Source: DTWD01 sp963662965
GTDB lineage: Bacteria; Acidobacteriota; Vicinamibacteria; Vicinamibacterales; UBA8438
Length of the DNA stretch: 64,000 nucleotides
NCBI GenBank assembly: GCA_963662965.1
Contig: OY759970.1
Location: 868,001 to 932,000, forward strand
Reading direction: 5' to 3'
In this document: in pieces, positions 54,178 to 62,926 of the stretch
Numbering within the stretch: position 1 is the first letter of the stretch
Layout: each line of letters starts with the position of its first letter
Notes under the pieces: generated by a model
The model's input: the letters and a program-made list of their open reading frames with translations, nothing else
What the model was told of the DNA's origin: nothing
Database searches by the model: none
Program-made: the position numbers and the translations under genes

Positions 54178-56472
54178 CTACTTTCCCAACACTTCGATCT
54201 CGGCCACCGACCAATAAAACGTCTGATCCTCCCCCATTTGTCGTAGACGCACGAACCGGGCGGTTCGGTCGCCGAGGTCAAAGGTCAGCGGCGTCGTGTA
54301 GGGATCGAGAAACGACGCACGAACCGCTTCGGGGTCGGTGGGACCTCCGCGCACCAGCTCCCAGGCCTGCCCGTCAACGGAGAGCTCGATGCCAAGCATC
54401 CGGGGAAAGTCCATCCGATGACGGCCGAGACGCATCACGAGGGCGCTGACGCGCTGGGGCGTCCCGAGGTCGAGCAGCAGCTGATGCCCCATCGCCTGCG
54501 GGCCGCTGAACCACCGCGTCTCGAGGTCGCCGTCCGCGGCGAAGGCCACGAGATGGCCATTGGCGTTGGTGGTGACATCGGTCAGCGGAATCGCGGATCC
54601 ATCGGCGACAAACGGTGCCTCGGTGACGGGGGTCTCGCGGAACTCGTACAACGACTCGGTGCCGGTTTCGGCCACCAGCCGGAGCGCCGGCGAACTGGCG
54701 ACGAGGCTCTCGTAATGCGGCGCGTCGTCGTTCGTCCGGTCGATTCGGATGTGCTCGACCCCGAGCGCCCCAAGCTCGTGCAGCAGTTGCTCTCGGCTGT
54801 GACCAAGCCCGTAGGCCAGCGCGCCGTAGTGAGGCGCCACGTACCCGCTGTGACCGTTCACCACCGGCTGACCATGATGGGCGGTGCGGAGCATGGCCGC
54901 CACATCGTCATCGCGCCATCCGAGCGGTAGCTCCAGTACCGGTCCCCTGGCCCGGTCGTCGAGAATGGCGGACCGGCGAGGGGCCGGCACCGTCGGCAAC
55001 GTCACCCACCCATCGAGCAGGATGCCAACCGCGACGACGCCGAAGACCACGCCGCCCCGCCGCAGGTCGGGACGGACGAGACGGGCGTAACTGATGCCGA
55101 GCAACGCCGACAAGCAGACGACGGCCAACATCCAGAACCGGGCCGGCACGCGGAGGCCGTCGAACCCGGGCAGCTGCATCAGCCCGAGGTAGGGCGAGTG
55201 GGTCATGATGCTCGTCCCCATGACGGTCGGATGCGGCCCCATGGCGAGCACCCCGAGGAGAAACGTCGCCAGCAGATAGAAGGCGAACGGCGAATGGCGA
55301 CGATAGGCCCAGGCGCCGGCCCGGCTGAGGACGAGCGCGACGACGCTGGCGAGCACCGTCTGTGGAATCGCCTGGTCGGGGCGATTCATCGCGACCTTCC
55401 AGCCAAGCGGCGCCAGCTCCCACGGGCCGACGGCGAAGCGATAGGCGAGGCCGGCCGTGAAAAGTGCCGCCGTTGTGGTGACGACGACACGGATGACGCG
55501 TAGCACGATCGGCTCGGGACCGGGCGGCCACCACCGCACGCGCAAGAGCACGATCCCCATGAGGACGACCACCGTGAGCCCGGGAAAGAGCTGCCCTTCG
55601 GCCTGATGGAACCAGTCAAACCCGCCCCACAGCGTGAGGTGCGTCGACCCGCTGAGCAGCCCGGTCAGATCCGCGCTGTAGCCCTCGATCTCCATTGCCG
55701 TGCGCCGCAAGCCGAGCGCGTCGTGGACGCGCTGATACCGAAGCAAGATCGGAAGCGCGGGCAGTGCGGCGAGCACGCCCGTGAGACCAACCGCGCCGAC
55801 CTTGCGCCACCAACCCTCATTCGGAGTGAACCAGAAGACCCACAACATCACCAGGACAGGAAAGAACGCGAGGAAGTACCCGTTGGTGAATCCCTGCATC
55901 GACGTCGCCACACCAAACAGCGCCAGCCACCGGACGTCGCCGACACGAAGGTAGCGGTGGAGCCCCAACAACGCCAGCGGCATCCAAAACGACGCCAGCA
56001 CCTGCAGGTGGGCGAGCTGGTCCATTCGGTACGGCGCAAACGCAAACGCGAGACCGGCGAGCCAGGCCGCGTCCCGGCGACCAGTCAGCTCCCGACAGAG
56101 CAGATACGCCGCCAACCCCGACAGCGGAAACGTCAGGAGGAACGTCACGTTGTAGGCGAGCACCGGGTTCCCGCTCAGCCAATAGACCGGGGTGAAGAAC
56201 GGCGTCAAACCGAGCAGGTGCTCGGAGTAGGCCAGGATGTCCGGTGTCGGATAGAAAGCCGGCGGATTCCACCAGCGTTCGGTCAACGGCAACGCCTGCG
56301 TATTCCACCAGAGGATCCAAGTGTTCAAGACCGGATCCGCCAAGTCGCTCGGCAGCCGCGCCGTCGGCGACCGCAGGAGCGGAATCCCCAGGACGGCAGT
56401 GATGAGGAAGTACGACACGAACGCCGAGCCCGCGTTGAGACGACGCGTCCAGGAGGGGACGAGATCGGGCAA
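54178..56472 (-). CDS. large polytopic membrane protein with C-terminal F5/8 type C-like domain
   Basis: About 764 residues from TTG 56472, placed 10 bases after a TATAAT box. Residues about 15-500 hold some 13 transmembrane helices with short loops such as LPSDLADPVLNTWILWWNTQ and YSEHLLGLTPFFTPVYWLSG, resembling YfhO/GT-C-type membrane glycosyltransferases. A soluble alpha/beta part follows (LELPLGWRDDDVAAMLRT). The last 150 residues (DLETRWFSGPQAMGHQLLLD, MLGIELSVDGQAWELVRGG, ARFVRLRQMG) are discoidin-like carbohydrate-binding. It probably acts in surface glycan assembly. Confidence 0.78.
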   Translation of the reverse strand: MPDLVPSWTRRLNAGSAFVSYFLITAVLGIPLLRSPTARLPSDLADPVLNTWILWWNTQALPLTERWWNPPAFYPTPDILAYSEHLLGLTPFFTPVYWLSGNPVLAYNVTFLLTFPLSGLAAYLLCRELTGRRDAAWLAGLAFAFAPYRMDQLAHLQVLASFWMPLALLGLHRYLRVGDVRWLALFGVATSMQGFTNGYFLAFFPVLVMLWVFWFTPNEGWWRKVGAVGLTGVLAALPALPILLRYQRVHDALGLRRTAMEIEGYSADLTGLLSGSTHLTLWGGFDWFHQAEGQLFPGLTVVVLMGIVLLRVRWWPPGPEPIVLRVIRVVVTTTAALFTAGLAYRFAVGPWELAPLGWKVAMNRPDQAIPQTVLASVVALVLSRAGAWAYRRHSPFAFYLLATFLLGVLAMGPHPTVMGTSIMTHSPYLGLMQLPGFDGLRVPARFWMLAVVCLSALLGISYARLVRPDLRRGGVVFGVVAVGILLDGWVTLPTVPAPRRSAILDDRARGPVLELPLGWRDDDVAAMLRTAHHGQPVVNGHSGYVAPHYGALAYGLGHSREQLLHELGALGVEHIRIDRTNDDAPHYESLVASSPALRLVAETGTESLYEFRETPVTEAPFVADGSAIPLTDVTTNANGHLVAFAADGDLETRWFSGPQAMGHQLLLDLGTPQRVSALVMRLGRHRMDFPRMLGIELSVDGQAWELVRGGPTDPEAVRASFLDPYTTPLTFDLGDRTARFVRLRQMGEDQTFYWSVAEIEVLGK

Positions 56473-56482
56473 ATCGACCCGG

Positions 56483-56488
56483 ATTATA
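56483..56488 (-). promoter_or_regulatory. -10 box TATAAT of the large membrane protein gene
   Basis: Minus-strand CTATAATCCGGGTCGAT then TTG 56472. The spacing predicts transcription starting a few bases before the TTG, supporting both a leaderless message and this start choice. Confidence 0.6.
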
Positions 56489-56506
56489 GTCCGGGCATAC
56501 GCTTGA

Positions 56507-57284
56507 TTACTGCCGTCTCGAAACTGATCGGTCGGCCGGGGCCCCGAGCGACATCTTGAGAATCCGTCCACCCGACCGACCACGGCCGGCCCGGTGCGAG
56601 ATCCGAGCGGCGAGCTCGCGCGCCTCTTCTGACGCGCGGATCAGCATCGGTTGCCCGGTCACGAAGCGGCTGTGGAGTCGCCGGCATTCAGCCTCGACAT
56701 GGTCGTCGAGCGTCTGAAACTGACCGACCCACATCTGGTGACGCTCGGTCGGAAGCTCGATGCTCCGCATCAGTCTCCGGACAACCTTGAGGTCGTGCAG
56801 GCGGCCCAGAGTCTGCTGCACGCGCTTCAGCCGCGACACCGTGGCCGCGTCATCCACCTCGCGGGTACCGGTCGCAATTTCCACGACGTAGCGCAGCTTC
56901 TTCGTTGCGATTTGGACCGCGTGCACCCGCTCCGGAACATAAAGGCGGCCGACGGTGGCCACCATCAGCCGCAGCTTCTCGGCGCGGCCCGTCATCCGAC
57001 GTGCCAGCTCGACGGTCCACGGCTGGTCAGGTCCCCTTGTGCCGATTGCCTTCGACGCGTCGGCAACCGCCCGCTCAACCTTGCGTCGGGTCGGCTCCCT
57101 CAACCGGGCGAGCAACCGGCGCGGCTGCCGCTCATGCTCTTCGCCGATGCGCCGGCGCACGCGACCGGCGGCCGCCGGATTGATGCAAGAACTCGACGGC
57201 CCTGTCGACGGTCGGTTGGAGATGACCACTGAGCGTCAGCCGATGACGCTCGACCAGCCGCTGCAGGGGGTCTGACACGGACAT
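56507..57284 (-). pseudogene. CHAD-domain protein with internal deletion and frame change
   Basis: ATG 57284 opens MSVSDPLQRLVERHRLTLSG...AVEFLHQ, the usual CHAD start. The expected conserved segment (HQxRVxxRRLR) is absent. From about 57183 the other frame carries PAAAGRVRRRIGEEHERQPR, then the second CHAD half with VHAVQIATKKLRYVVEI and TLGRLHDLKVVRRLM. A deletion of roughly 150 bases with loss of frame would explain it. CHAD proteins bind polyphosphate, consistent with the neighbouring Ppx gene, which is also broken. Confidence 0.65.
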
Positions 57285-57317
57285 GGTAGGATGAACCGTT
57301 CGTTCCGGAAGCCCAGG

Positions 57318-57323
57318 ATTATA
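57318..57323 (-). promoter_or_regulatory. -10 box TATAAT upstream of the CHAD gene
   Basis: Minus-strand GGTATAATCCTGG, 33 bases before the ATG at 57284. The Ppx gene is divergent. Confidence 0.5.
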
Positions 57324-57381
57324 CCGGACACCTCGCCGGGCGACGCGTCACGCGTCACACATTCTTCGACTGTATACACCC

Positions 57382-57900
57382 ATGCGTATCGCCGCGATCG
57401 ATATCGGCACCAATTCGGTCCACATGATTGTGGTGCAGGTGCGACCCGACCAATCGTTCGAGATCATCGACCGCGAAAAGGAAATGGTTCGCCTCGGGGC
57501 AGGGGGTCTGGGCGGTCGGGCCCTCACCGAACAGACGATGCGCGCGGCGCTCCTGGCCCTCGGCAAGTTCAGACGCCTAGCCGAGTCGCACGACGTCGAC
57601 GAGATCGTCGCGGCGGCGACCAGCGCGGTCAGAGAGCCGGGGGCCGATGACCACCTCCTCAAGATCACGCCGGCGGGAGACACCGAGCTTGAGCTGTGGG
57701 CAGCCGAGCGGAGCGTGGCACCGCTCGAAGCGGCACTCGGGCGGGTCATTCGCTTCGAGGTCGATGGCCAGCACCGTCCGGTCTCCGGGCTGACGCCGTC
57801 CCGGGGCCGCCGTCAGCCGCGACAAGCCGTGACCACCGAGCGAGGCCGCACGACCCCCACAACCCGGCGACGCCTCGCCACATCCCGCCGGACGAGCTAG
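57382..57900 (+). pseudogene. ppx: Ppx/GppA phosphatase N-terminal fragment fused to an unrelated tail
   Basis: Residues 1-85 are a clear exopolyphosphatase/GppA start: IAAIDIGTNSVHMIVVQVRP, EMVRLGAGGLGGRALTEQTM, and AAATSAVRE. From about 57637 the frame changes character (LLKITPAGDTELELWAAERS, VIRFEVDGQHRPVSG) and ends in arginine-rich sequence. The ASKHA fold and active site of Ppx (about 500 residues) are missing. The tail resembles the C-terminal strands of serine-hydrolase-like proteins, but this is a guess. A deletion or assembly join near 57637 is likely. Confidence 0.7.
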
Positions 57901-58808
57901 TGGAGTGTCCGGGTCATTTCGACAGCACCTTTCGGGCGGGGCATCCCCTCGCCACGGTCGCGGTCCTGGCGCTCTTGGTGAACGCCGCATCGGCGCAAGA
58001 GGGTGGGCTGATCGCGCCGGGCGCGGCGGTCCGGCGTCTGGCCACGGGGTTTGCCTTCCTCGAAGGTCCGGCGGCGGATGGCTACGGCAACGTGTACTTC
58101 ACGGACATTCCAAACGAGCGCATCCACCGCTGGACCCCGGGGGAGGGGGTGACCGTCTTCCGCGAGGACTCCGGACGCGCCAATGGTCTGCGCTTCGATC
58201 TCGACGGACGACTGCTCGTCTGCGAAATGGGTCGACGGCGCGTGACGGCGATCGATGTCGACGGCGTGGTGACGGTCCTCGCCGATCGGTATGATGGTCG
58301 GCGGCTCAACAGCCCGAACGACCTCTGGGTCGATCCGTTGGGCGGCGTGTACTTCACCGACCCGCGGTACGGCGCCGCGGACGATCTCGATCTCACCGGA
58401 AACCACGTCTACTACGTCACGCCGGACGGGCAGACGGTCATCCAGGTGACCGTCGACCTGGTGCGCCCCAACGGTGTGGTCGGCACCTCGGACGGCAGCC
58501 GCCTGTACGTGGCGGACCACGGCGGCGGGCGCACCTACGCGTACGACATTGCGTCCGACGGCCGGCGCCGCAACCGACGTCTATTCGTCGCGCAGGGTTC
58601 CGACGGCATGACGCTGGATGCGCACGGCAACGTCTACCTGACGGGTGATGACGTGACGATCTACAATCCTGGCGGGAATCCGGTCGGATCGATTGCGGTT
58701 CCCGAACCGCCGGCCAACTTGGCGTTCGGTGGAGTGGACGGCACGACGTTGTTCATCACCGCACGCACCTCGCTGTATACCGTCGAGATGACGGTCACGG
58801 GGCAGTGA
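57900..58808 (+). CDS. SMP-30/gluconolactonase-like secreted protein
   Basis: About 302 residues from GTG 57900 (start uncertain; the frame is open upstream into the Ppx fragment). A hydrophobic export signal (LATVAVLALLVNAASAQ) is followed by a six-bladed propeller with metal/substrate motifs FAFLEGPAADGYGNVYFTDI, RLNSPNDLWVDPLGGVYFTD, RPNGVVGTSDGSRLYVADHG and MTLDAHGNVYLTG. It is a lactonase acting on aldonolactones such as gluconolactone, which suits the PQQ dehydrogenase earlier in the window. Confidence 0.85.
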   Translation: MECPGHFDSTFRAGHPLATVAVLALLVNAASAQEGGLIAPGAAVRRLATGFAFLEGPAADGYGNVYFTDIPNERIHRWTPGEGVTVFREDSGRANGLRFDLDGRLLVCEMGRRRVTAIDVDGVVTVLADRYDGRRLNSPNDLWVDPLGGVYFTDPRYGAADDLDLTGNHVYYVTPDGQTVIQVTVDLVRPNGVVGTSDGSRLYVADHGGGRTYAYDIASDGRRRNRRLFVAQGSDGMTLDAHGNVYLTGDDVTIYNPGGNPVGSIAVPEPPANLAFGGVDGTTLFITARTSLYTVEMTVTGQ

Positions 58809-59038
58809 AGCCCGATAGAGCCCGGCCTGGCCGGGTGACAACGGACGCGGTGTGTGTGCAGTGTCGCCGGCAGCCAGTGGACACCGTCTGGCGTCCGTTT
58901 TGTAGCGAACGGTGCAAGCTGCTCGACTTGCGGAATTGGGTTGACGGACGGTACCGAGTCCCCGGCGAGCCGGCATCGGCGGTAGAGGACCGCGGGTTGC
59001 TCGACACTGACGAAGGACGAAGGACGCACAAGCAGTGA
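58805..59038 (+). CDS. yacG: YacG-like zinc-finger protein (DNA gyrase inhibitor family)
   Basis: 77 residues from GTG 58805, which overlaps the SMP-30 stop (GTGA). The zinc site is CVQC...FCSERCKLLDLRNWVDGRY, followed by VPGEP, all diagnostic of YacG. In E. coli YacG binds GyrB and inhibits gyrase. The linker and tail are longer than usual and acidic/basic. Confidence 0.88.
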   Translation: MKPDRARPGRVTTDAVCVQCRRQPVDTVWRPFCSERCKLLDLRNWVDGRYRVPGEPASAVEDRGLLDTDEGRRTHKQ

Positions 59039-59099
59039 CGAGTGCCCACCTACGGACACGGAACGGACGACAGTCGCAGACAGAGGCGATAGCGAAGCC

Positions 59100-60383
59100 A
59101 TGAGCGATACGCTAACCATTACCGATAACCGCACGGGCAAGCAGTACGAGATTCCGATCGTCGACGGCACGATTCGGGCCATCGACCTTCGGCAAATCAA
59201 GGTCGACCCAGACGAGTTCGGGATGATGTCCTACGATCCGGCGTTTCTGAATACCGCCAACTGCCAGAGCCGGATCACCTTCATCGATGGTGACAAAGGC
59301 ATTCTGCGATATCGCGGCTACCCCATCGAGCAGCTCGCCGAGAAGAGCAACTTCGTCGAAACGGCGTATCTGCTGATCCACGGTGAGTTGCCGACGCAGG
59401 TGGAGCTCGACGCCTGGAAGGCCAACCTCAACCAACACACGCTGCTTCACGAGAACATCAAGAAGTTCATGGAGGGGTTCAGGTACGACGCCCATCCCAT
59501 GGGGATCTTCTTGAGCACCGTCGGGGCTCTGTCGACCTTCTTTCCCGATGCGAAACAGGTACTCGACGCCCAGTCGCGCCTTACGCAGATCACCCGGCTC
59601 GTGGCGAAAGTCCCGAGCATCGCGGCCTATGCGCATCGACACAGTATTGGGCGTCGCTACGTCTACCCCGATCCGGAGCTCAGCTTTATCGGCAACTTCA
59701 TGAGCATGCTCTATCAGGGCGTCGAGCCGAGCTACCAGCCGCATCCGGTACTCGAGCGGGCGCTCGACATCCTCTTCATCTTGCACGCGGACCACGAGCA
59801 GAACTGCAGCACGAGCGCCATGCGCAGCATCGGGAGCTCACAGGCCGATCCATTCTCGTCGCTGGCCGGCGCTGCGGCCGCGCTCTACGGGCCACTCCAC
59901 GGCGGCGCGAACGAGGCGGTGCTTCGGATGCTCCGCGAGATCAACTCCGTCGACCGCATCCCCGAGTTCATCTCGCGTGTCAAGAACGGCGAAGGCCGCT
60001 TGATGGGTTTCGGCCATCGCGTCTACAAGTCGTACGACCCCCGCGCGACGGTGATCAAAGAGACGGCGTACCAGGTGTTCGACGTCACCGGACGCAACCC
60101 CCTCCTCGACGTGGCACTCGAGCTCGAACGCATCGCGCTTCAGGACGACTATTTCGTGAGCCGGCGGCTCTATCCCAACGTCGACTTCTACTCCGGCCTG
60201 ATTTACGAAGCGATGGGATTCAAGTCTGGGATGTTCCCCGTCCTCTTTGCGATTGGCCGCACGGCCGGATGGGTGGCCCAATGGCAGGAGATGCTGCTCG
60301 ACCGCGAACAAAAAATCGCGCGCCCGCGCCAGATCTATATCGGGGAGGACGAGCGCGACTTCGTGCCAATCGACTCGCGGTAG
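59100..60383 (+). CDS. gltA: citrate synthase
   Basis: 427 residues, hexameric type II form of Gram-negative bacteria. It condenses oxaloacetate and acetyl-CoA at the head of the TCA cycle. Visible are the N-terminal beta domain, CQSRITFIDGDKGILRYRGY, active-site LHADHEQNCSTS and GFGHRVYKSYDPRA, and the C-terminal acid region VDFYSGLIYEAMGF. AGCGAAGCC precedes the ATG without a strong Shine-Dalgarno. Convergent with the phosphatase gene. Confidence 0.96.
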   Translation: MSDTLTITDNRTGKQYEIPIVDGTIRAIDLRQIKVDPDEFGMMSYDPAFLNTANCQSRITFIDGDKGILRYRGYPIEQLAEKSNFVETAYLLIHGELPTQVELDAWKANLNQHTLLHENIKKFMEGFRYDAHPMGIFLSTVGALSTFFPDAKQVLDAQSRLTQITRLVAKVPSIAAYAHRHSIGRRYVYPDPELSFIGNFMSMLYQGVEPSYQPHPVLERALDILFILHADHEQNCSTSAMRSIGSSQADPFSSLAGAAAALYGPLHGGANEAVLRMLREINSVDRIPEFISRVKNGEGRLMGFGHRVYKSYDPRATVIKETAYQVFDVTGRNPLLDVALELERIALQDDYFVSRRLYPNVDFYSGLIYEAMGFKSGMFPVLFAIGRTAGWVAQWQEMLLDREQKIARPRQIYIGEDERDFVPIDSR

Positions 60384-60438
60384 CGGGGAGTGGGGCGAAG
60401 GGGTCCCCGCGAGTGCCGGCGACGGGGTCCGGGGCAGT
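60384..60438 (-). repeat. dispersed palindromic repeat family A, copy 4 (reverse orientation)
   Basis: On the minus strand CTGCCCCGGACCCCGTCGCC, GGCACTCGCGGGGACCCC, TTCGCCCCACTCCC. It fills the gap between the convergent citrate synthase and phosphatase genes. Confidence 0.75.
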
Positions 60439-62057
60439 CAGCCACGGTCAAAATAAGACACGATCATCGCCGTGACGTCGTCGTTCTGCGCTGCGCCAGC
60501 GGTGAACGCCTTGACGCTCTCGAACACGTGCTTGAGCCTGGGCTCGGCATCCGCGGCGGTCATTTGGCCGAGTGACGCGGAGAGTCGTTCGTCGACGAAC
60601 TCCTCGCCCTCAGCATCCATCGCCTCCGACACGCCGTCGCTGAACACGACGAGATAGTCGCCAGACGCGAGCGTCACCGTGCCCTCCGCAAAGTCGACGC
60701 CGTCGAACAACCCCAGCGGCATTCCGCCCGTCTCGAGCCTGACGATGCTGGCGTCGGCCGTGACCAGCATCGGCGCGTTGTGACCGGCGTTGCAGTAAGT
60801 AAGACGACCGTCCGGAAACAGCACGCCGTAGAACAGGGTCACGAAGCGGCCCTGGATGCCGCGCCTGACCAGTGCGGTGTTTGCCTCGACGATCGTGGCG
60901 GCCGGCCCGGTGGTGGCATGCGCGAGAGCCACCAACGACCCTTGCATCATCGCGCCCATGAGCACCGCGGGTAGGCCTTTCCCGGCGACATCGCCCAGCG
61001 CAAATCCGAGCGCGCCGTCCGGGAGATCGACGTAGTCGAAAAAGTCGCCGCCAATCGAACGACACGGCAGCGTCGCCGCCGCCGCCTCGTAGAACGCGCC
61101 GGCATGGTGGCTTGCGGGGAGCAGCGCCTGCTGGATCTCGGCCGCCGTCTGCAATTCGTGTTCGAGCTTGGATTTCTCGAGGGCGGCCTGGTAGAGCTCC
61201 GCGTTTTGGATGGCAATCGCCGCCTCGTTGGCCAGCGTCTCGAGCGCACCGCCGGTCGACGGCGACAGCAACGTCGCCTTCTCGCGACTGTCGAGATAGA
61301 GCACGCCGACGCGCTGCTCCTCGGCCGGTGCGGTGTCCTCGTCGGCGTACTGGACGAGCCGCAGCGGCACGCACAGAACGTTGCGAATCCCGAGCGCAAC
61401 CGTGCCCATGTGCTTGTCGGCGAGGTCGCCGTCGAAAAGGTCGGCTTCGATACGCATCTTGCCGGTGCGGAACACCTCTTCCGGGATCTTCCGGCTTGTT
61501 TCGAACCCGCTCCCTGGCAGCGTCTTCGTGTCGCGTGACCGGGCCACCTTCAGTTCGAGCTCGTCGGCGGCGTTGGCCAGCATGATGAACCCGCGCTCGG
61601 CACCGCTGACGGTGATCGCGGAATCCATCACGAGCGCCAAAACCTCATCAAGCACTCGCGCCGAGCTGAGGGCGCGAAGTCCCTCGAGCAGCGCCGCGAC
61701 TTGTCGCAGATCCCCGATCGCGTGGACGCGCGATCCGCCCTACGTGGCCGCGTCTCCCTCAGCCACGAGAAAGACCATCTCGGCGCCGCCGCTTCGACCT
61801 AGTCGGATACGGTCGCCGTGCGACAACCGTTGTTCTTCCACCGCGTCGTTGTTGACGAACGTGCCGTAGCGTGACCCGCGGTCACGAAGGGCAAAGCCGG
61901 CGTCAGTCGACACGATCTCGGCGTGGTCGCGAGAGATCTCACCACTCGGGAGGTACAGATCGCTCCCGACGCGACGACCGATCGAGAAAAGAAACTTCTC
62001 GATCGTGACGATCCGACGCCCCACGGTGTCGGTCACTTCGAGGCGCGGCTCAGGCAT
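60438..62057 (-). CDS. FHA-GAF-PP2C (SpoIIE-type) phosphatase with in-frame TAG
   Basis: One continuous frame of about 539 codons from ATG 62057. An FHA domain (SIGRRVGSDLYLPSGEISRD, SRYGTFVNN) is followed by a helical linker, a GAF domain (SGAERGFIML...GIRNVLCVPLRL) and a SpoIIE PP2C domain (IGGDFFDYVDLPDGALGFAL, GDVAGKGLPAVLMGAM, FSDGVSEAMD, NDDVTAMIV). A TAG at 61740-61742 interrupts it after EGDAAT, then GGSRVHAIGDLRQVAALLEG continues in frame. The TAG is one base from TAC (Tyr). This is a signalling phosphatase, probably of an anti-sigma antagonist such as the STAS protein at 1102. It could be expressed as two pieces if the stop is real. Confidence 0.8.
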
Positions 62058-62094
62058 GGTCAAGAATGCTACACCTACGGGGAGGCGAACGAGC

Positions 62095-62379
62095 TCATCG
62101 CAGACGCACGCGCCAAGCGAGAAGACCACCAGCCACGGCGAGCATCAACCAGACGACCGGCTGCGGCGGCGTGCCGTCGGCCAGCTGCGTCACAAAAACC
62201 GCGGTCACCGCGACGAACACGACGGCCAACAGCAGTGCCACCCATGGCCGTCGCGCGGCCGGCGGTCGGTCGTCGTCAAGTGCCATCGGCTCCCGCTCGC
62301 GCTCGTCGGTCGCGGCGCCGCATCGAAAACAGATCAGCGCATTGTCGGCGATCTCGGTCTGGCAGTTCTTGCAAAGCAT
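62095..62379 (-). CDS. small zinc-ribbon membrane protein
   Basis: 94 residues. The N-terminal zinc ribbon is MLCKNCQTEIADNALICFRC. A polar linker follows, then two transmembrane helices (WVALLLAVVFVAVTAVFVTQ and VVWLMLAVAGGLLAW). Function unknown. It is upstream of the FHA-GAF-PP2C gene on the same strand. Confidence 0.75.
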   Translation of the reverse strand: MLCKNCQTEIADNALICFRCGAATDEREREPMALDDDRPPAARRPWVALLLAVVFVAVTAVFVTQLADGTPPQPVVWLMLAVAGGLLAWRVRLR

Positions 62380-62390
62380 GCGTATTTAGA

Positions 62391-62532
62391 TGGGGCTTAC
62401 AGCCCCAAGCCCTGTCGCCGGCACTCGTGGGGGGCCCCATTGCCCCACTCCGTGCCCGCGGGGCGGCGCCTTGTGCGCCCTGATCGTACATCGCGAGACC
62501 GGGCGACGAAGGGTGATATTCCCCCAGTCTGA
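62391..62532 (+). repeat. dispersed palindromic repeat family A, copy 5
   Basis: GATGGGGCTTACAGCCCCAA, GCCGGCACTCGTGGGGGGCC, CCACTCCGTGCCCGCGGGGC and a GCGCCCTGATCGTACATCGC end followed by GATATTCCCCCAGTCTGA. Fills the gap upstream of the zinc-ribbon gene. Confidence 0.75.
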
Positions 62533-62920
62533 TCACGGTCTACCCGCGCGATACTGTCGGATCTCGCGTGACACACGCGCCAGCGCGAGCAGCCGCTGCT
62601 CGAGCTCGGTCGCGTAGCGCTCCGGCGTCATCGACCCCCCTCGACGCGCGCAGCTCGGCGATCTCGCGCTCAAGGGCCGCACGACGGGCTGAGAGCGCTG
62701 CCAGCGTCGCGTCTACTGGCGGGTCGGTCGCAGCTTCTTCAGAGTCAGCGTCCGCGTCAGACCAGGCCCCCACGTGGACCGCGGACGCCAACCCTCCACC
62801 GTGCCCGCGGTCCTCGACCGTGACGCCGTGCCCATCACCCGTGTCGTCCAGCAGTGGCCGCTCAGTCGCCAGACGCCCCTGCTGCTGATACCAACGTCGA
62901 ACCGCCTCGCGCGCGGACAC
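62533..62920 (-). CDS. coiled-coil protein of unknown function, frameshifted at a G run
   Basis: ATG 62920 (MSAREAVRRWYQQQGRLATE), an acidic middle, then the coiled coil LAALSARRAALEREIAELRA. At the run of six G (62635-62640) the frame changes. The better continuation is MTPERYATELEQRLLALARV then SREIRQYRAGRP to TGA 62533-62535. With five G the gene is one frame of about 128 residues. It lies 6 bases after the TPR gene stop and is likely co-transcribed. Not recognised. Confidence 0.6.
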
Positions 62921-62926
62921 CCACTG

